23,575 bases of DNA from Chara braunii (Eukaryota; Streptophyta; Charophyceae; Charales; Characeae), in NCBI GenBank assembly GCA_003427395.1, contig BFEA01000517.1, forward strand, positions 785,091 through 808,665, read 5' to 3'. This document shows, one piece after another, positions 1 through 9,034 of the stretch (position 1 is its first letter; the number at the start of each line of letters is the position of its first letter). Under the pieces are notes generated by a model. That model saw only the letters and a program-made list of their open reading frames with translations, did not search any database and was not told the origin of the DNA. Both the position numbers and the translations under genes were made by a program.

Positions 1-92
1 TTTTTGCTTCACAGATTTAGAAAAACGAGTTCGAGAACTCCACACAGTATGTCCGGTCAGGACAACCAGCCATCGGACAACTGACAACCTAG
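1..92. mobile_element. Right end of a GTCCGG-armed TIR element
   Basis: The last about 45 bases carry GTCCGG, TCGGAC and GGACAAC words and finish in ACAACCTAG followed by GTTTTTGT. The complete element at 2711-3207 has the same kind of arm and the same ACAACCTAG end, followed there by its GTTTTAAG target duplication. I read this as the right end of a second copy whose left part lies outside the window, so its target duplication cannot be tested. Confidence 0.5.
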
Positions 93-560
93 GTTTTTGT
101 TAAATTGTTAAAAAAACAAAACAAATATAGTACAATTAGAAAAATCAATAAAAAGATGTTCTCGTTATCGAGTGATGCTTCCGGTCCTTTAAACCATCAC
201 TACCTTTGTCACGTATGCGGCCGCTGGTCATTGAATTCGCATTTCGAGGCTGCGGGCCTCCACTGAAAATTATCAATCGCGATCTAGCAACAATTTTTTT
301 GGAGTAGCGTCACTATGTAAAAGGTTGTGTATTTGTTTTCTTTACGATTATAAAAGTCAACAAAAAGTTTAACAGGCGTCTCCGTTGTCTGAGATTGGGC
401 AAAACATTTCGTTTCTGGTATGTGTGAGAGTGTTGGTCATACGCATTGAAATTACTCGATGGTGGAGGGGGAATGCTTGAGTTAGACAGCCCCCCACCGG
501 CAGCCCCACCCTACTCCTTGACCACTGCCGATTAGGGCGAGGGGAAACATGCATCTCTGA
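93..560. other. AT-rich stretch, no recognised feature
   Basis: Open reading frames here are short and show no familiar motif. A C-rich patch near 488-515 stands out against the AT-rich surroundings but forms no structure that I could identify. Part of this stretch may be the diverged start of the repeat that becomes clear after about 560. Confidence 0.4.
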
Positions 561-984
561 GTCTTTAATTGTGAGAAGAAACGATGGTTGCAATCATATC
601 ATCATTTTTGCATCAGGCAAAAGTAATTGGAACATTACCGACAAGTGAATCCCCCTTCCTGCTGACTTTGAAAGTTGAGTTGCAACAACGTGAGTTCCCG
701 GAAGAGTATTTTGATAAGGTATTACAGTTGTTTAGTGTGAATATTGGGGGTACATAAGAGCTCTAGGTACGGTGCTTTACCGGGTAGAAGAACTAGTAGA
801 GTAGACTGTCATTAGGTTCCTGAAATTGATGGTACAACACCTTGTGGTTTCAATACTTTTTGGACCGTCAGGTGATTTGATACTTTCACTTTTCACACGT
901 ATCTGGTAACCTGTTTAGGCATTTTCTCGCTCATGTTATAAGTGCTAGAGTAGTGTTTGAGTTGAATTATTAAGAAAGTGATTC

Positions 985-1197
985 TTTTCGAACGAACATT
1001 TTATATTTTTTAAACGAAATTGAAACTCACTTATTTAGCTCTAGAAATGTCACTGTTTCAGCTCCTTAGTCCCCTTTGGATGTACCCGAACTTCAGCTAA
1101 GAACAAATAGAGTGATATTTTGTGGGCAAAATAAGTGGGTTTCCATTTCGTTCAAAAACATAAACTATTTGTTTTTACAAAATCATCGTTTGAAAAA
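985..1197. mobile_element. Small TIR insertion (MITE-like) within repeat copy A
   Basis: This segment is absent from the equivalent position of copy B. Its ends are imperfect inverted repeats. The left end has TTTTCGAACGA, then AACGAAATTGAAAC and CACTTATTT. The reverse complement of the right end has TTTTTCAAACGA, then AACGAAATGGAAAC and CACTTATTT. The exact boundary and target duplication are unclear; a repeated GTGATTCTT on both sides (978 and 1213) is one candidate. It is too small to encode a transposase. Confidence 0.45.
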
Positions 1198-1309
1198 TAG
1201 TATATTGTATGTGTGATTCTTTAGTTTTGCAATCGCTTTGCGCATTACCGTTGAGGAGGGCCGGTATTGGTGAGATGACCGAAACACGCGTCGGTTGTGT
1301 AGCACATCG

Positions 1310-1656
1310 AACATGTTCTGAGCTTTTTTGAATGTCCGAACACGTTCGAGAGTTCGACCAAATGCGTTCTGAACGTGTTCAGCCGAACATATTAAAAAAA
1401 TCATATTAAAAATAATAATAATAATTATTGGTTTTTATTTTTAACTCGAGTATGGTTACAAATTTATGCATATCTCCAGACAAAAGTTGTTTGTATTATT
1501 ATTTTACATAACATATATAGTTTTTTTTAGAATTTTCGGAGAATTGTTTTTTTTTTTTTCTTCATATTTTTATGTTCGCGTTCAGGGGGTTTTGGCGCTC
1601 GTTCATGTTCGGTCGTGAACGTTCGGGTTCGGTCACTGAACCGGAACATGATTCTA
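1310..1656. mobile_element. GTTCGG-armed TIR element
   Basis: This 347-bp segment is missing from copy B and is flanked by identical 7-bp CACATCG direct repeats (1303-1309 and 1657-1663), a plausible target duplication. Both ends have an ACATG/CATGT-type inverted repeat. They are crowded with GTTCG, GTTCTG, GTTCAG and CGAAC words in both orientations, most densely at about 1335-1390 and 1575-1645. The AT-rich core contains AAAGTTGTTTGTA followed by ACATAACATATA, also found near 6359-6400 and 8840-8885. There is no coding capacity. The superfamily is unassigned; a 7-8 bp duplication would suit hAT. Confidence 0.55.
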
Positions 1657-1770
1657 CACATCGTGTCGGGTTGTTTCACCAGCCGTGTATATCGTTTATG
1701 GTTGCATCATTATAGTGTCACCGAGTTCGTTCTTGTTTGACTCTTTCATATCAGATTTCAAGAGTCTATT

Positions 1771-2702
1771 GCGCTCGGGGTTATTTCTTGTATGTCTATT
1801 GTCTCCATCATTTTGAATCGATGGTTTCAACGTATGGATTATGTATATATACTGTTATTCCGATATATAGATCTTGTTCGTCTGATAATCTGTGTAGGTC
1901 CAATAAGTTCTTGATCCGCACTCTTTCTCTCTTCCTTAGTGTTTTTAGCCAACGATATGCATGAACGAGGTGTAGTTTATGAAAAAATAAACACTTGAAA
2001 CATAAAAAATATTTCTCCCTTCCGATTTATGGCAATAAAAGTGTAATCATATGGTTTTTCACTCGTCTTTGGACTTCCCAGTTCCAGTCTCATCTTTATC
2101 CTTTCGTATGTTATGAATTTATGTATCTCGACCATTATTGTATCATGATTGTTAAGGTATTTTCTCGTGGATCAACGGCATCTAATCGCATCTTCGGTCG
2201 TGGTGTGTTTTGATTTTGCCATGAGGTTTTTACTGAATTGTTGCGATTGGTTTTGCCTTGGTTTCACTCAATCTCCCATTTTTATTTTAAGTTCTTAAGA
2301 TGAGATAACACTCTTGTAAAATTCTTTTTATTCTTCCTCCACTTAATTTTTTTGGCTTCATGGGATTTAGACTCTTTCATTACTGGGTATGATGTTATTT
2401 GTACTTTAACAGGAAGGCGATCCCACATTTCCTTGAGGTTGATTCTTGCACATGCATTTCGCAATAAGTTTAATTTGAGTTTTTTATCAACCAAATTGAT
2501 AATTTATATTCGTTATGATGATAAGCTTATGAACGAGGGTAGACGTCGAGTGAGCAAAACGACTATCTTATCTCTTACAGATTCCAGTAGGTATCCTTAG
2601 CAATACCTTCAGTATGTGTGTAAAAAGTTTTGTTTGCTATGGTATCGACACAAATCTGTTGATAATCAACTTTACAACTTTAAGGCATTCTTTCAATCAT
2701 TG
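1771..2702. other. AT-rich stretch, no recognised gene
   Basis: Only short reading frames under about 85 codons occur on either strand, none with a known motif or strong splice context. I see no tandem repeat or inverted repeat of note. Confidence 0.4.
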
Positions 2703-2923
2703 GTTTTAAGCTACGTTACCAGTCGTCCGATGGTCGGACGTCTCGGCCGGATGTTTCCCCCAACCGTCTCGTAGAGGGGTTGTCCGGGATCCCGAACAAC
2801 TACTTTTTGGCATTAAAAAAATAAAAAAAATAAAAAAAAATTATGATAGTGTTGCGCATGCCATAGAGACCCCCCATAAAAAAATTCAGAATTTTCTGAG
2901 CATTTGGTGATAGGGTGCTATTT

Positions 2924-2969
2924 GGGGTGGGAGAGGGGGTATGCGGGGTTTTGGTGGGGATAGTAGGGG
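2924..2969 (+). other. Potential G-quadruplex tract
   Basis: Within 46 bases there are runs of 4, 3, 5, 4, 4 and 4 guanines separated by loops of 1, 3, 5, 6 and 6 bases. This fits the usual pattern of four or more G runs with loops of up to seven bases. It lies inside the element at 2711-3207. Folding is predicted from pattern only. Confidence 0.5.
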
Positions 2970-3074
2970 TGTAGGTGAGGATTAGAAACTTCGAAGATTT
3001 TTCTCTTTTTTTCTACTGGCTCAAATGAGCCAAAATTTTGGTGGCATACACCTTATGCAAGGTAGAAGCCACTT

Positions 3075-3078
<4 letters not shown>

Positions 3079-3115
<37 letters not shown>
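3079..3115. repeat. Poly-T tract
   Basis: An uninterrupted T run of about 36 bases lies inside the element at 2711-3207. Its length is likely to vary through replication or sequencing slippage. Confidence 0.9.
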
Positions 3116-3116
<1 letters not shown>

Positions 3117-3439
3117 TGCTAGGTCGGACAACCCCTGTCCAGTCTGACGTCCGGTCCGACATCCCGGACGGTCAGGGGGTCCTGGACGTCTGGTAAAACA
3201 ACCTAGGTTTTAAGTTGTAATTGCCACATGCTGTCGAAAAACTTCACTTGATCGAATGGTCATCCTTCCATGCATTTGAATCTCGGTTATTTCCATCTAT
3301 TGTCAAAAATTCTAAGAATATTTTTCATCTTGACTATACAATTAATCGATCTCGTATTAATAAATATGTTTTTTATTACTTGTCTGATTTTTTCAAATAT
3401 CAATTTTTTCATATTTTCACCTATTATAGATTTTTCGCA

Positions 3440-3835
3440 ACGCTTCTATGTTGGAAACTATGTTGCATAGAGTACACGTACGGGGGCTTTCTGTACGAAA
3501 CGTACAAGTAATTTTTGTACGGGATTTGTACGGGAACTTGTACAGGAACCTGTACGTCTTATACGCCCCCGTACGAAAAAGCCGAAAAAAAAAAAAAAAA
3601 AAAGTCATCAAAAAAATATGAAAAAAATATATGTGATGCAACAACTCAAAACAAGCAACATGTCGTGAGCATCATCTTCAGATTCTTATTACAATTTGAG
3701 AAACAAAATAAAAACAATACCGGATTAAAAATAAAAAATAAAAAAACGTCGTACGGGGCCCCTAGCGTACAAGTAACGTACGAGTACAAGTGTACGAATC
3801 CGTACTCGTACGAGGGTGCGTACAAGTGGCAACGC
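3440..3835. mobile_element. GTACGG-armed element
   Basis: Two arms (3472-3570 and 3750-3822) contain 17 GTAC tetramers between them, many in the context GTACGG, GTACGA or GTACAA. They flank an AT-rich core with an A17 run. A 7-bp GCAACGC appears on both sides (3437-3443 and 3829-3835) and could be the target duplication. GTTGC/GCAAC inverted ends are an alternative boundary. Read in reverse complement, the core resembles the T-rich end of the element at 8276-9034 (a CATA..ATAT block, then TTTTTTTGATGA). The Gly-Thr-Cys-Thr peptide readable across the left arm is an artefact of the repeat. The exact ends are uncertain. Confidence 0.5.
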
Positions 3836-3840
3836 AAGTT

Positions 3841-4828
3841 GAAAATTTATCGTTCCTCCCAGGCCTTTAGCTTGCTTGATATGAGGAATTCGATCAAAAG
3901 ACTCGAAGGTTTCGTTTCTTCTCTTATACGTCATAATACGAGTGATACGTGTTTTTGTTTCTCTGAGGTATATGGGGGGAAACTTAAAGTCTTAAGCAAC
4001 TGTTTAACGATAATATGTGGTCTTCGTTGATTGAACTGAAGAAAATAGAGGTAATCGAAGCTGCAAAAGGGAGTATTGCAAGTTGAACCTTCATCTTCTA
4101 GCCCCTTTGTAATGCGACAAGTATCAGAGAATGACTTATGTGTTACCCAAGCATATGGACGTAGTGGCGGCCTATTTGTGCATCATATTGTGAACGTTCG
4201 CAAAAGGCTTCTGGGTTGGTCACCATATGCGTCAACGAAATGCTCGGACGCATCCCTTTCTCTTCTCATTTCAATTCGTATCGCACCAATCTCCTCTCCA
4301 CCTTTTTATCTACAGTCAACAAGTTCATCAATAAGCATGACTTGCTCTTATCTCGCATCTACGATTTAAAAGAAATGCTTTGTGGTTTACCTCGCCCTAT
4401 TATTATATGCACATTATAGTGAATCATCAGTTTTTTTCAACAGAAAATATTTTTTAAGTTTCGGGTTAAAATTGCATACAAGCGCGTTCATTTGAGTGAG
4501 ATAGGTGTCTCAGAAACATATTGGTAGTCAGTTTCTTTTTTTTTCTCATTGATTTGTCACCTTTGATTTTTATAATACGTACAATATGTCTGTGGATAGG
4601 GTTATGAAGTAAAATTTAAGAATTCCTATGGGCAAGTCTTCAATTCGACGAATGATATGTGCACATAATGAGTTTAACATAGGATCCATAAAAATATATA
4701 ATAAAAAATATTGTGAGGTTTGCACGATTTCTTTTAAAAACTTTGATAGTACATGTTTCAGGGCTCCTACATGAATAAAAATTGATGTAAAGTAAATTAA
4801 CTGCAAAACAAAAATAGAGAATTACTTT
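3841..4828. other. AT-rich stretch, no recognised gene
   Basis: Short reading frames on both strands show no familiar motif. No tandem or inverted repeat was found that I can support. Confidence 0.4.
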
Positions 4829-5640
4829 TTTGGAACCACTAGAAATGGTGAGCAGACATGCAAGTTTTTTAACAAAAAATCACTACATTGCAAAGCACCG
4901 TTTATTCATGAACCGAAATATCCAAATTTGTTGTTTATCTAAAAAAATCATATTTATATTTTTGTAAGGTATACAACAAAACGAACCTATTCAAGGGTTT
5001 TCCAAATACACACACATGCTCTTATGTTCACGAATACATTCGCTCGGATATATTCTCTCATACATTGATAAATGTAATATTCTTTAGCATTTTTTTTTTT
5101 AACCATTTTATTATTTTTTATTTTAAATCGTGGTTGGCTAAGAATTTGAAGATATCTCCCAAGAAAAAGTTTTTTCAATCCTTTTTTACATAACATACAT
5201 TTTTTGCCAAGAGTTTTACAGCTAATTTTAAAATAGATTTGTATTAATTTATTAGTTCTATAAACTAGTTTTCACAGTACTTTGTTTTTACTAAACTGCT
5301 AAAAACGACTTATAGTTCGATAAATTAGTATTCACTAAAACAGTTTTCTTAAACATCTTTCGAGTTCGTTTTGCAACCTTTAACAATTGTCTTGTTTAAA
5401 CTATGTTTTTTGTTAGTCTATTGAGAACGACTTATAGTCTTATAACATGTTATTTGCAGGAATGAATTTTGTTGCACATCTCGAGGATCGCTATACTTTT
5501 TGCTCATTTTTTTACCTCCTTTATCATGAAACAGTTGAAAAAACTCTCTTTTATGTGTAAAAAATAACAGTTTGATTTTTACTTTTTCATTTTATAAAAC
5601 ATGTTAGGTTTTGTGGTTTTGTTAGCTTTTTACGAATTCA
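4829..5640. repeat. Interspersed AT-rich repeat, copy 1
   Basis: It aligns in direct orientation with 6019-6785. Shared landmarks in order are GGAACCACTAGAAATGG / GAGAACCACTGGAAGTGG, a TTAC.TAACATA block, GACTTATAGTC.TATAACA, CACATCTC.AGGATCGCT and the GGTTTTGTGGTTTT block near the end. The middle contains the same CATAACATA core box as the GTTCGG elements. I do not recognise the family and it shows no coding potential. Confidence 0.55.
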
Positions 5641-5796
5641 GTGTTGTTTGTGTTTTTTAAAAGTTTGGGTAATGATGCGTTATTGATTTTGGATGTAGGT
5701 TAGAGGATAATGTGTCACTATTCGTGAAGTATAAAGACAATAAAACAGCTTAGGATTTGAAGGAACATAGGATTCGTGAAAACCCAACAAAAAAAA

Positions 5797-5995
5797 AAAT
5801 TGGGTTTGAACGAAATTTATTTAGTATTATGAGAGTACGGTTTTTCGGCCTTCTACAGGAGCTAGATTTTTTTGCAAAGTTCATGAAAACCTTAAAAAAA
5901 AAATGTTGGGTTTGAACGAAATTTATTTAGTATTCTGAGAGTACGGTTTTTAGGCCTTCTACAGGAGCAAAATTTTTTGCAAAGTAAAAAAAACA
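5797..5995. repeat. Tandem duplication, about 106-bp period
   Basis: The block GGGTTTGAACGAAATTTATT, followed by TAGTAT, GAGAGTACGGTTTTT and GGCCTTCTACAGGAGC, occurs twice, starting near 5801 and 5907. The units are nearly identical, so the duplication is recent compared with the surrounding repeats. An A-rich run separates the units and another (about 5994-6019) follows them. Confidence 0.8.
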
Positions 5996-6018
5996 AAAAA
6001 AAAAAAAAAAAAAAAAAA

Positions 6019-6385
6019 ATTGAGAACCACTGGAAGTGGCGAGGAAAAACATAAAAAATTTCACACTAAATCATTACAAGGCAGAGCATCGTATATTTAT
6101 AAATTGTAATATCCATGTTTTTTATTATCTTAAAAGATCATTTGTACAGTTCTATAAGTTGTGTATCACGACGAACATGTTCGAGGGTTTGGCGAACGTC
6201 CGAACATGTTATCTTGTTTGTTAATACGTTCGTCATAACATATTATCCCATCTGTGGACAAACTTCTTTTTTTTTAAATCTTATTTTTTATTTTTTTTCG
6301 TTTGGTTTTTTATTTTTAACTTGCGTTTGACAATGAATTTGAAGCTTTTTCCGAGCCAAAAGTTGTTTGTACTATTATTTTACGT

Positions 6386-6423
<38 letters not shown>

Positions 6424-6785
6424 CTTTCAATTACTTCAAAATTGCTTTATAAAGTCTATAAATGTTGAAAACCACATATAGTGCTATATGCCAGAATTCA
6501 TTAAAACTGTTTTTTTACAACTTTCGAGTTTGTTTTATTGGAGCTCTGCGTTTCTGGAGTTCTATTGATAATGACTTATAGTCCTATAACAATTTTTTTG
6601 CAAGAATGAGTTTTTCTCCACATCTCAAGGATCGCTCAACTGTTTGCCTGATCTTTTGCCTTGTCTCCCGGAAAGTGGTCAAAAATGTGTTTTTTTTTTA
6701 ATCAGAGATAGAAGTTTGACTTCTACTTTTTCACTCTATACAAAATGTTGGGTTTTGTGGTTTTCTTGGATTTTCACGAATCTTG
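6019..6785. repeat. Interspersed AT-rich repeat, copy 2
   Basis: This is the second copy of the 4829-5640 repeat. The part at about 6150-6235 closely matches the left arm of the element at 1310-1656: GTTGTGTATCAC, CGAACATGTTCG, GTCCGAACATGTT. The part at 6305-6400 matches that element's core. The copy therefore seems to contain, or be built from, an old GTTCGG-type element. A TA microsatellite interrupts it. Confidence 0.55.
6389..6420. repeat. TA dinucleotide microsatellite
   Basis: About 16 AT/TA units lie directly after the TACGTAACAT core box of the surrounding repeat. A similar but shorter TA expansion flanks the element at 8276-9034. Confidence 0.9.
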
Positions 6786-6787
6786 TG

Positions 6788-7144
6788 TTAAGGTTGTTGT
6801 GAATGTGCATAACCTCGAGGCGATATGTTATAATAAACATTCCGGTTCTTCAGAAGTCGAGTGAGGATAGCAATCGGGTCTATCTCGGTTAGAGGATCAT
6901 GGTGGGAAGAAATCCTACTCGAGTGTATTATTAGGCATTGCATAAGACTCATAAGAGTATAATGTATTTCAAAGTTTAAAGGATTTTCGTTCGTATTGTA
7001 GTAAGAAACAAACGATGGTAGTGATGTCATCCTTTTTGCATCAGACAAAGGCCGTAGAAATATTACTGGCATGTGAAACCCCTTTCTATTGTGGTCGAAA
7101 GTTAAGTCGCGACAATGCGGGTTCTCAGAAGAGTATTTTGACAA
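6788..7144 (-). pseudogene. Decayed reading frame in repeat copy B
   Basis: This is a 118-codon open frame with no ATG at its head (the listed start is TTG). Its N-terminal residues (SKYSS.N..C...TF...RKG) can also be read on the - strand of repeat copy A near 585-735, before the frame breaks there. Peptide-level similarity between diverged copies suggests the repeat once encoded protein, possibly the product of an autonomous transposon. The C-terminal half has an SSHHDPLTEID segment that faintly recalls plant-transposon-associated proteins, but I would not assign it. There is no catalytic motif. Confidence that this was once coding is low to moderate. Confidence 0.25.
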
Positions 7145-7620
7145 GGTATTACGACTTTTGAGTGCAAAATTTGAGGGTGCATGGAAACCTGTGCACGGTG
7201 CTTTACTGGTTGGAGAAACTAGTAGGCTGGACCATCATTAGGACACAGGAATTGTTGGTATGATACCTCGTGGTACCAATCTCTTTTGGAATGTCTGGTA
7301 TGTTGGAACTTTGACTCTTCAGACTTGTACCGTACTCCATTTTCGACATTTTTTTGCTTGTGTTGTAGGTGCTAAGATAGTCCTTGAGTTGAGTTATTCA
7401 ATAGTAGTTTATAATCTGTGTGATTCTTCAATTCTACAATCGCCTTGCAATTACCCCAGATATACTGGTGCGTAGGCCGAAACATGTGTCGGTGTCGGGT
7501 TATTTAATGAGTGGATAAAGATGAACCAAGTGCATATCGTCTATGGTGGCATCAATACAATGTCACCTACTTTGTTTTTGTTTGGATGTTTCATTTTATA
7601 TTTCAATAGCTTGTTGTAGT
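6990..7620. repeat. Long interspersed repeat, copy B
   Basis: This is the uninterrupted partner of the repeat at 560-1770. It provides an empty-site reference showing where two insertions entered copy A: after GAGTTGA.TTATT near 975 and within the GTGTCGGGTT region near 1300-1664. The two copies are clearly alignable but well diverged, so the duplication is old. Confidence 0.6.
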
Positions 7621-8275
7621 TAGGTTTAGTGCTTGTCTTTTTCTAGCTATCTTCGTCTCATAATGCATGTGCTGTCACACTCGGCTTTGTCCAACGCTTG
7701 TGCTCTTACGCAAATGTGCTCCTATGTAGGTCCAAGGTAAAATTGAGTGAAGAATGTAGCTAAAAACAATTCATGTGTTGATCACAAATCACAGATATGC
7801 CCTAACCAGGTAAGTATATGTTTCATGTGGTGATGTTCTATGTTGAAATTTTTATTCCTGCAATCAACTCAATCAACGGACTGTCTGCATAAGTATCTAC
7901 CTGAGGTAGGTGAAAACCTCAGGACATTCGTATAATAGGGTGCTAATGGGGTCGGTTCATTGTTCGCAACAGCCTTGAAATACATTCATTGAGGCAATGA
8001 CGCAGTCTATGAGGGTTAAAGGAGATAGGTATATTCCCTGTTGAAAACTATATTCCAAACCACCTCAGGAACCAAGTCTCAATAGCAATGTTGAGTTTCC
8101 TTAACGTTTGAATGTAGACGTGTTGATGGGGATGTGAGGTTGAGGAAACTCAAAGCGATTTATATACATTCGCCACAGAGATATCTAGATTAAAGCATTG
8201 AGGAAAGATAACGCTGCTACTCTGACTTGACTTGAGGGGCGAAAAGGCAATTGATATTATATATATATATATATA
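7621..8275. other. No recognised gene; ends in a TA repeat
   Basis: Short reading frames only, and no motif or long repeat identified. The last about 20 bases form a TA microsatellite that abuts the element starting at 8276. Confidence 0.4.
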
Positions 8276-8290
8276 CAGGGTCACCAGCCA

Positions 8291-8328
8291 GTACGTACGG
8301 AGGTCCCCGGGCAGACCTCCGTACGTAC
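8291..8328. repeat. Perfect inverted repeat (hairpin), 15-bp arms
   Basis: GTACGTACGGAGGTC (8291-8305) and its exact reverse complement (8314-8328) are separated by eight bases. It lies next to the left terminus of the element at 8276-9034 and is the densest GTACGG cluster in it. It may be a paired transposase binding site. Confidence 0.85.
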
Positions 8329-8436
8329 GGGCGTTCGGGGTCCCGTACGGGGTCCGAACCCTACGGCGTTCGGCCCCCGCCAAAAAATATTTCGGGGCCT
8401 AAAAATAATTTTTTTTTTCTGAATTTTTTTTGTTAG

Positions 8437-8745
8437 CTCTCTATGACGTGAGGTATATACCTGTAAATTTTCAATTCATTTGGCTAAGCCACAAAAAAGT
8501 AAAAATCGCCAAAGATGGCGGTGTCAAAACGTGCTCGCCCACAAATTTTTTCACTTTTTACTTTTTGTTTTCACTTTAGTTCGGGGTTTAAACAATTTTA
8601 TTATTTTTTGAAACTTTTTTAGTGGGTTTTGTATTACGTGAAGTACACATCTGTAAATTTTCAGGGCCTTTAGCTATGCCAAAAAAAAAAAAAAAAAATG
8701 CCAAAGATGACGGTGTTGAAAACATGCTCGCGCACTCACTAAATT
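8437..8745. repeat. Two diverged 115-bp direct units inside the element
   Basis: Units at about 8437-8552 and 8627-8745 share the order ACGTGA.GTA, CTGTAAATTTTCA, GCCA, GCCAAAGATG.CGGTGT and TGCTCGC. They differ by numerous substitutions and by the length of an A run. They were therefore duplicated before or early in the life of this copy. Confidence 0.65.
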
Positions 8746-9034
8746 TTATTTTATTTTTATTTTTATTTATTTTTATTATTAGTATTTGTTTTTCGTATTT
8801 TATTTGTATTCAAATTTGGGAAGGAATTCGGATGTTATGCTCAGGCAAATGTTGTTTAGTTTATTTTTTTCCATAACATATCTTTTTTTCAGATTTTTTT
8901 GATGATTTTGTTTTTTATTTTTTTTATTTTTGGTTCGCGTTCGGCCCGAACGGCCGAACGCATCCCCAAGGGGTCCCATACGTTCGGGCGTTCGGGTTCA
9001 GGCGTTCGGCCCATCCCGAACGCCGGTTACCCTG

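Larger units (their letters stand above)
560..1770. repeat. Long interspersed repeat, copy A (interrupted)
   Basis: This segment aligns by eye, in the same orientation, with about 6990-7620. Shared landmarks in order are the ACGATGGTWG block, TTTTTGCATCAG, AGAAGAGTATTTTGA, AAGGTATTA, CGGTGCTTTAC, the TGTGATTCTT block near 1213, CCGAAACA, GTGTCGGGTT and the block ending TTTCAA. Copy A is longer because two extra segments (about 985-1197 and 1310-1656) interrupt it where copy B is continuous. On the - strand copy A retains a decayed version of the short reading frame seen in copy B, so the family may once have been coding. I do not recognise the family. Confidence 0.6.
2711..3207. mobile_element. 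hAT-like non-autonomous element with GTCCGG arms
   Basis: The 497-bp element is flanked by a perfect 8-bp direct repeat, GTTTTAAG (2703-2710 and 3208-3215), as expected of hAT transposition. The left end reads CTACGTTACCAGTCGTCC. The reverse complement of the right end reads CTAGGTTGTTTTACCAGACG, then TCC. The first and last about 90 bp carry GTCCGG, GTCCGA, GTCGGAC and CCGGAC words in both orientations. The core contains a G-rich patch (2924-2969) and a T run of about 36 bases (3079-3115). No transposase reading frame is present. The 8-bp duplication is solid; the superfamily assignment is inference. Confidence 0.65.
8276..9034. mobile_element. TIR element with GTACGG left arm and CGTTCGG right arm
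   Basis: The left terminus is CAGGGTCACC and the reverse complement of the right terminus is CAGGGTAACC. Both abut TA repeats, so the target duplication could be TA or up to TATATATA. The left arm is built from GTACGTACGG words, including a perfect hairpin at 8291-8328. The right arm (about 8935-9025) has at least four CGTTCGG and two or three CCGAACG words. The interior holds two diverged copies of an about 115-bp unit and a core resembling 1480-1590 (TTGTTT, then CATAACATAT, T-rich DNA and GGTTCGCGTTC). There is no transposase frame. Confidence 0.6.

Noticed and set aside
3515-4030. 171-codon + strand ORF with repeated Gly-Thr-Cys-Thr
   Set aside because: The peptide is a direct reading of the GTACGG arm and the A run of the element at about 3440-3835. 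It continues into unrelated AT-rich DNA and has no protein features.
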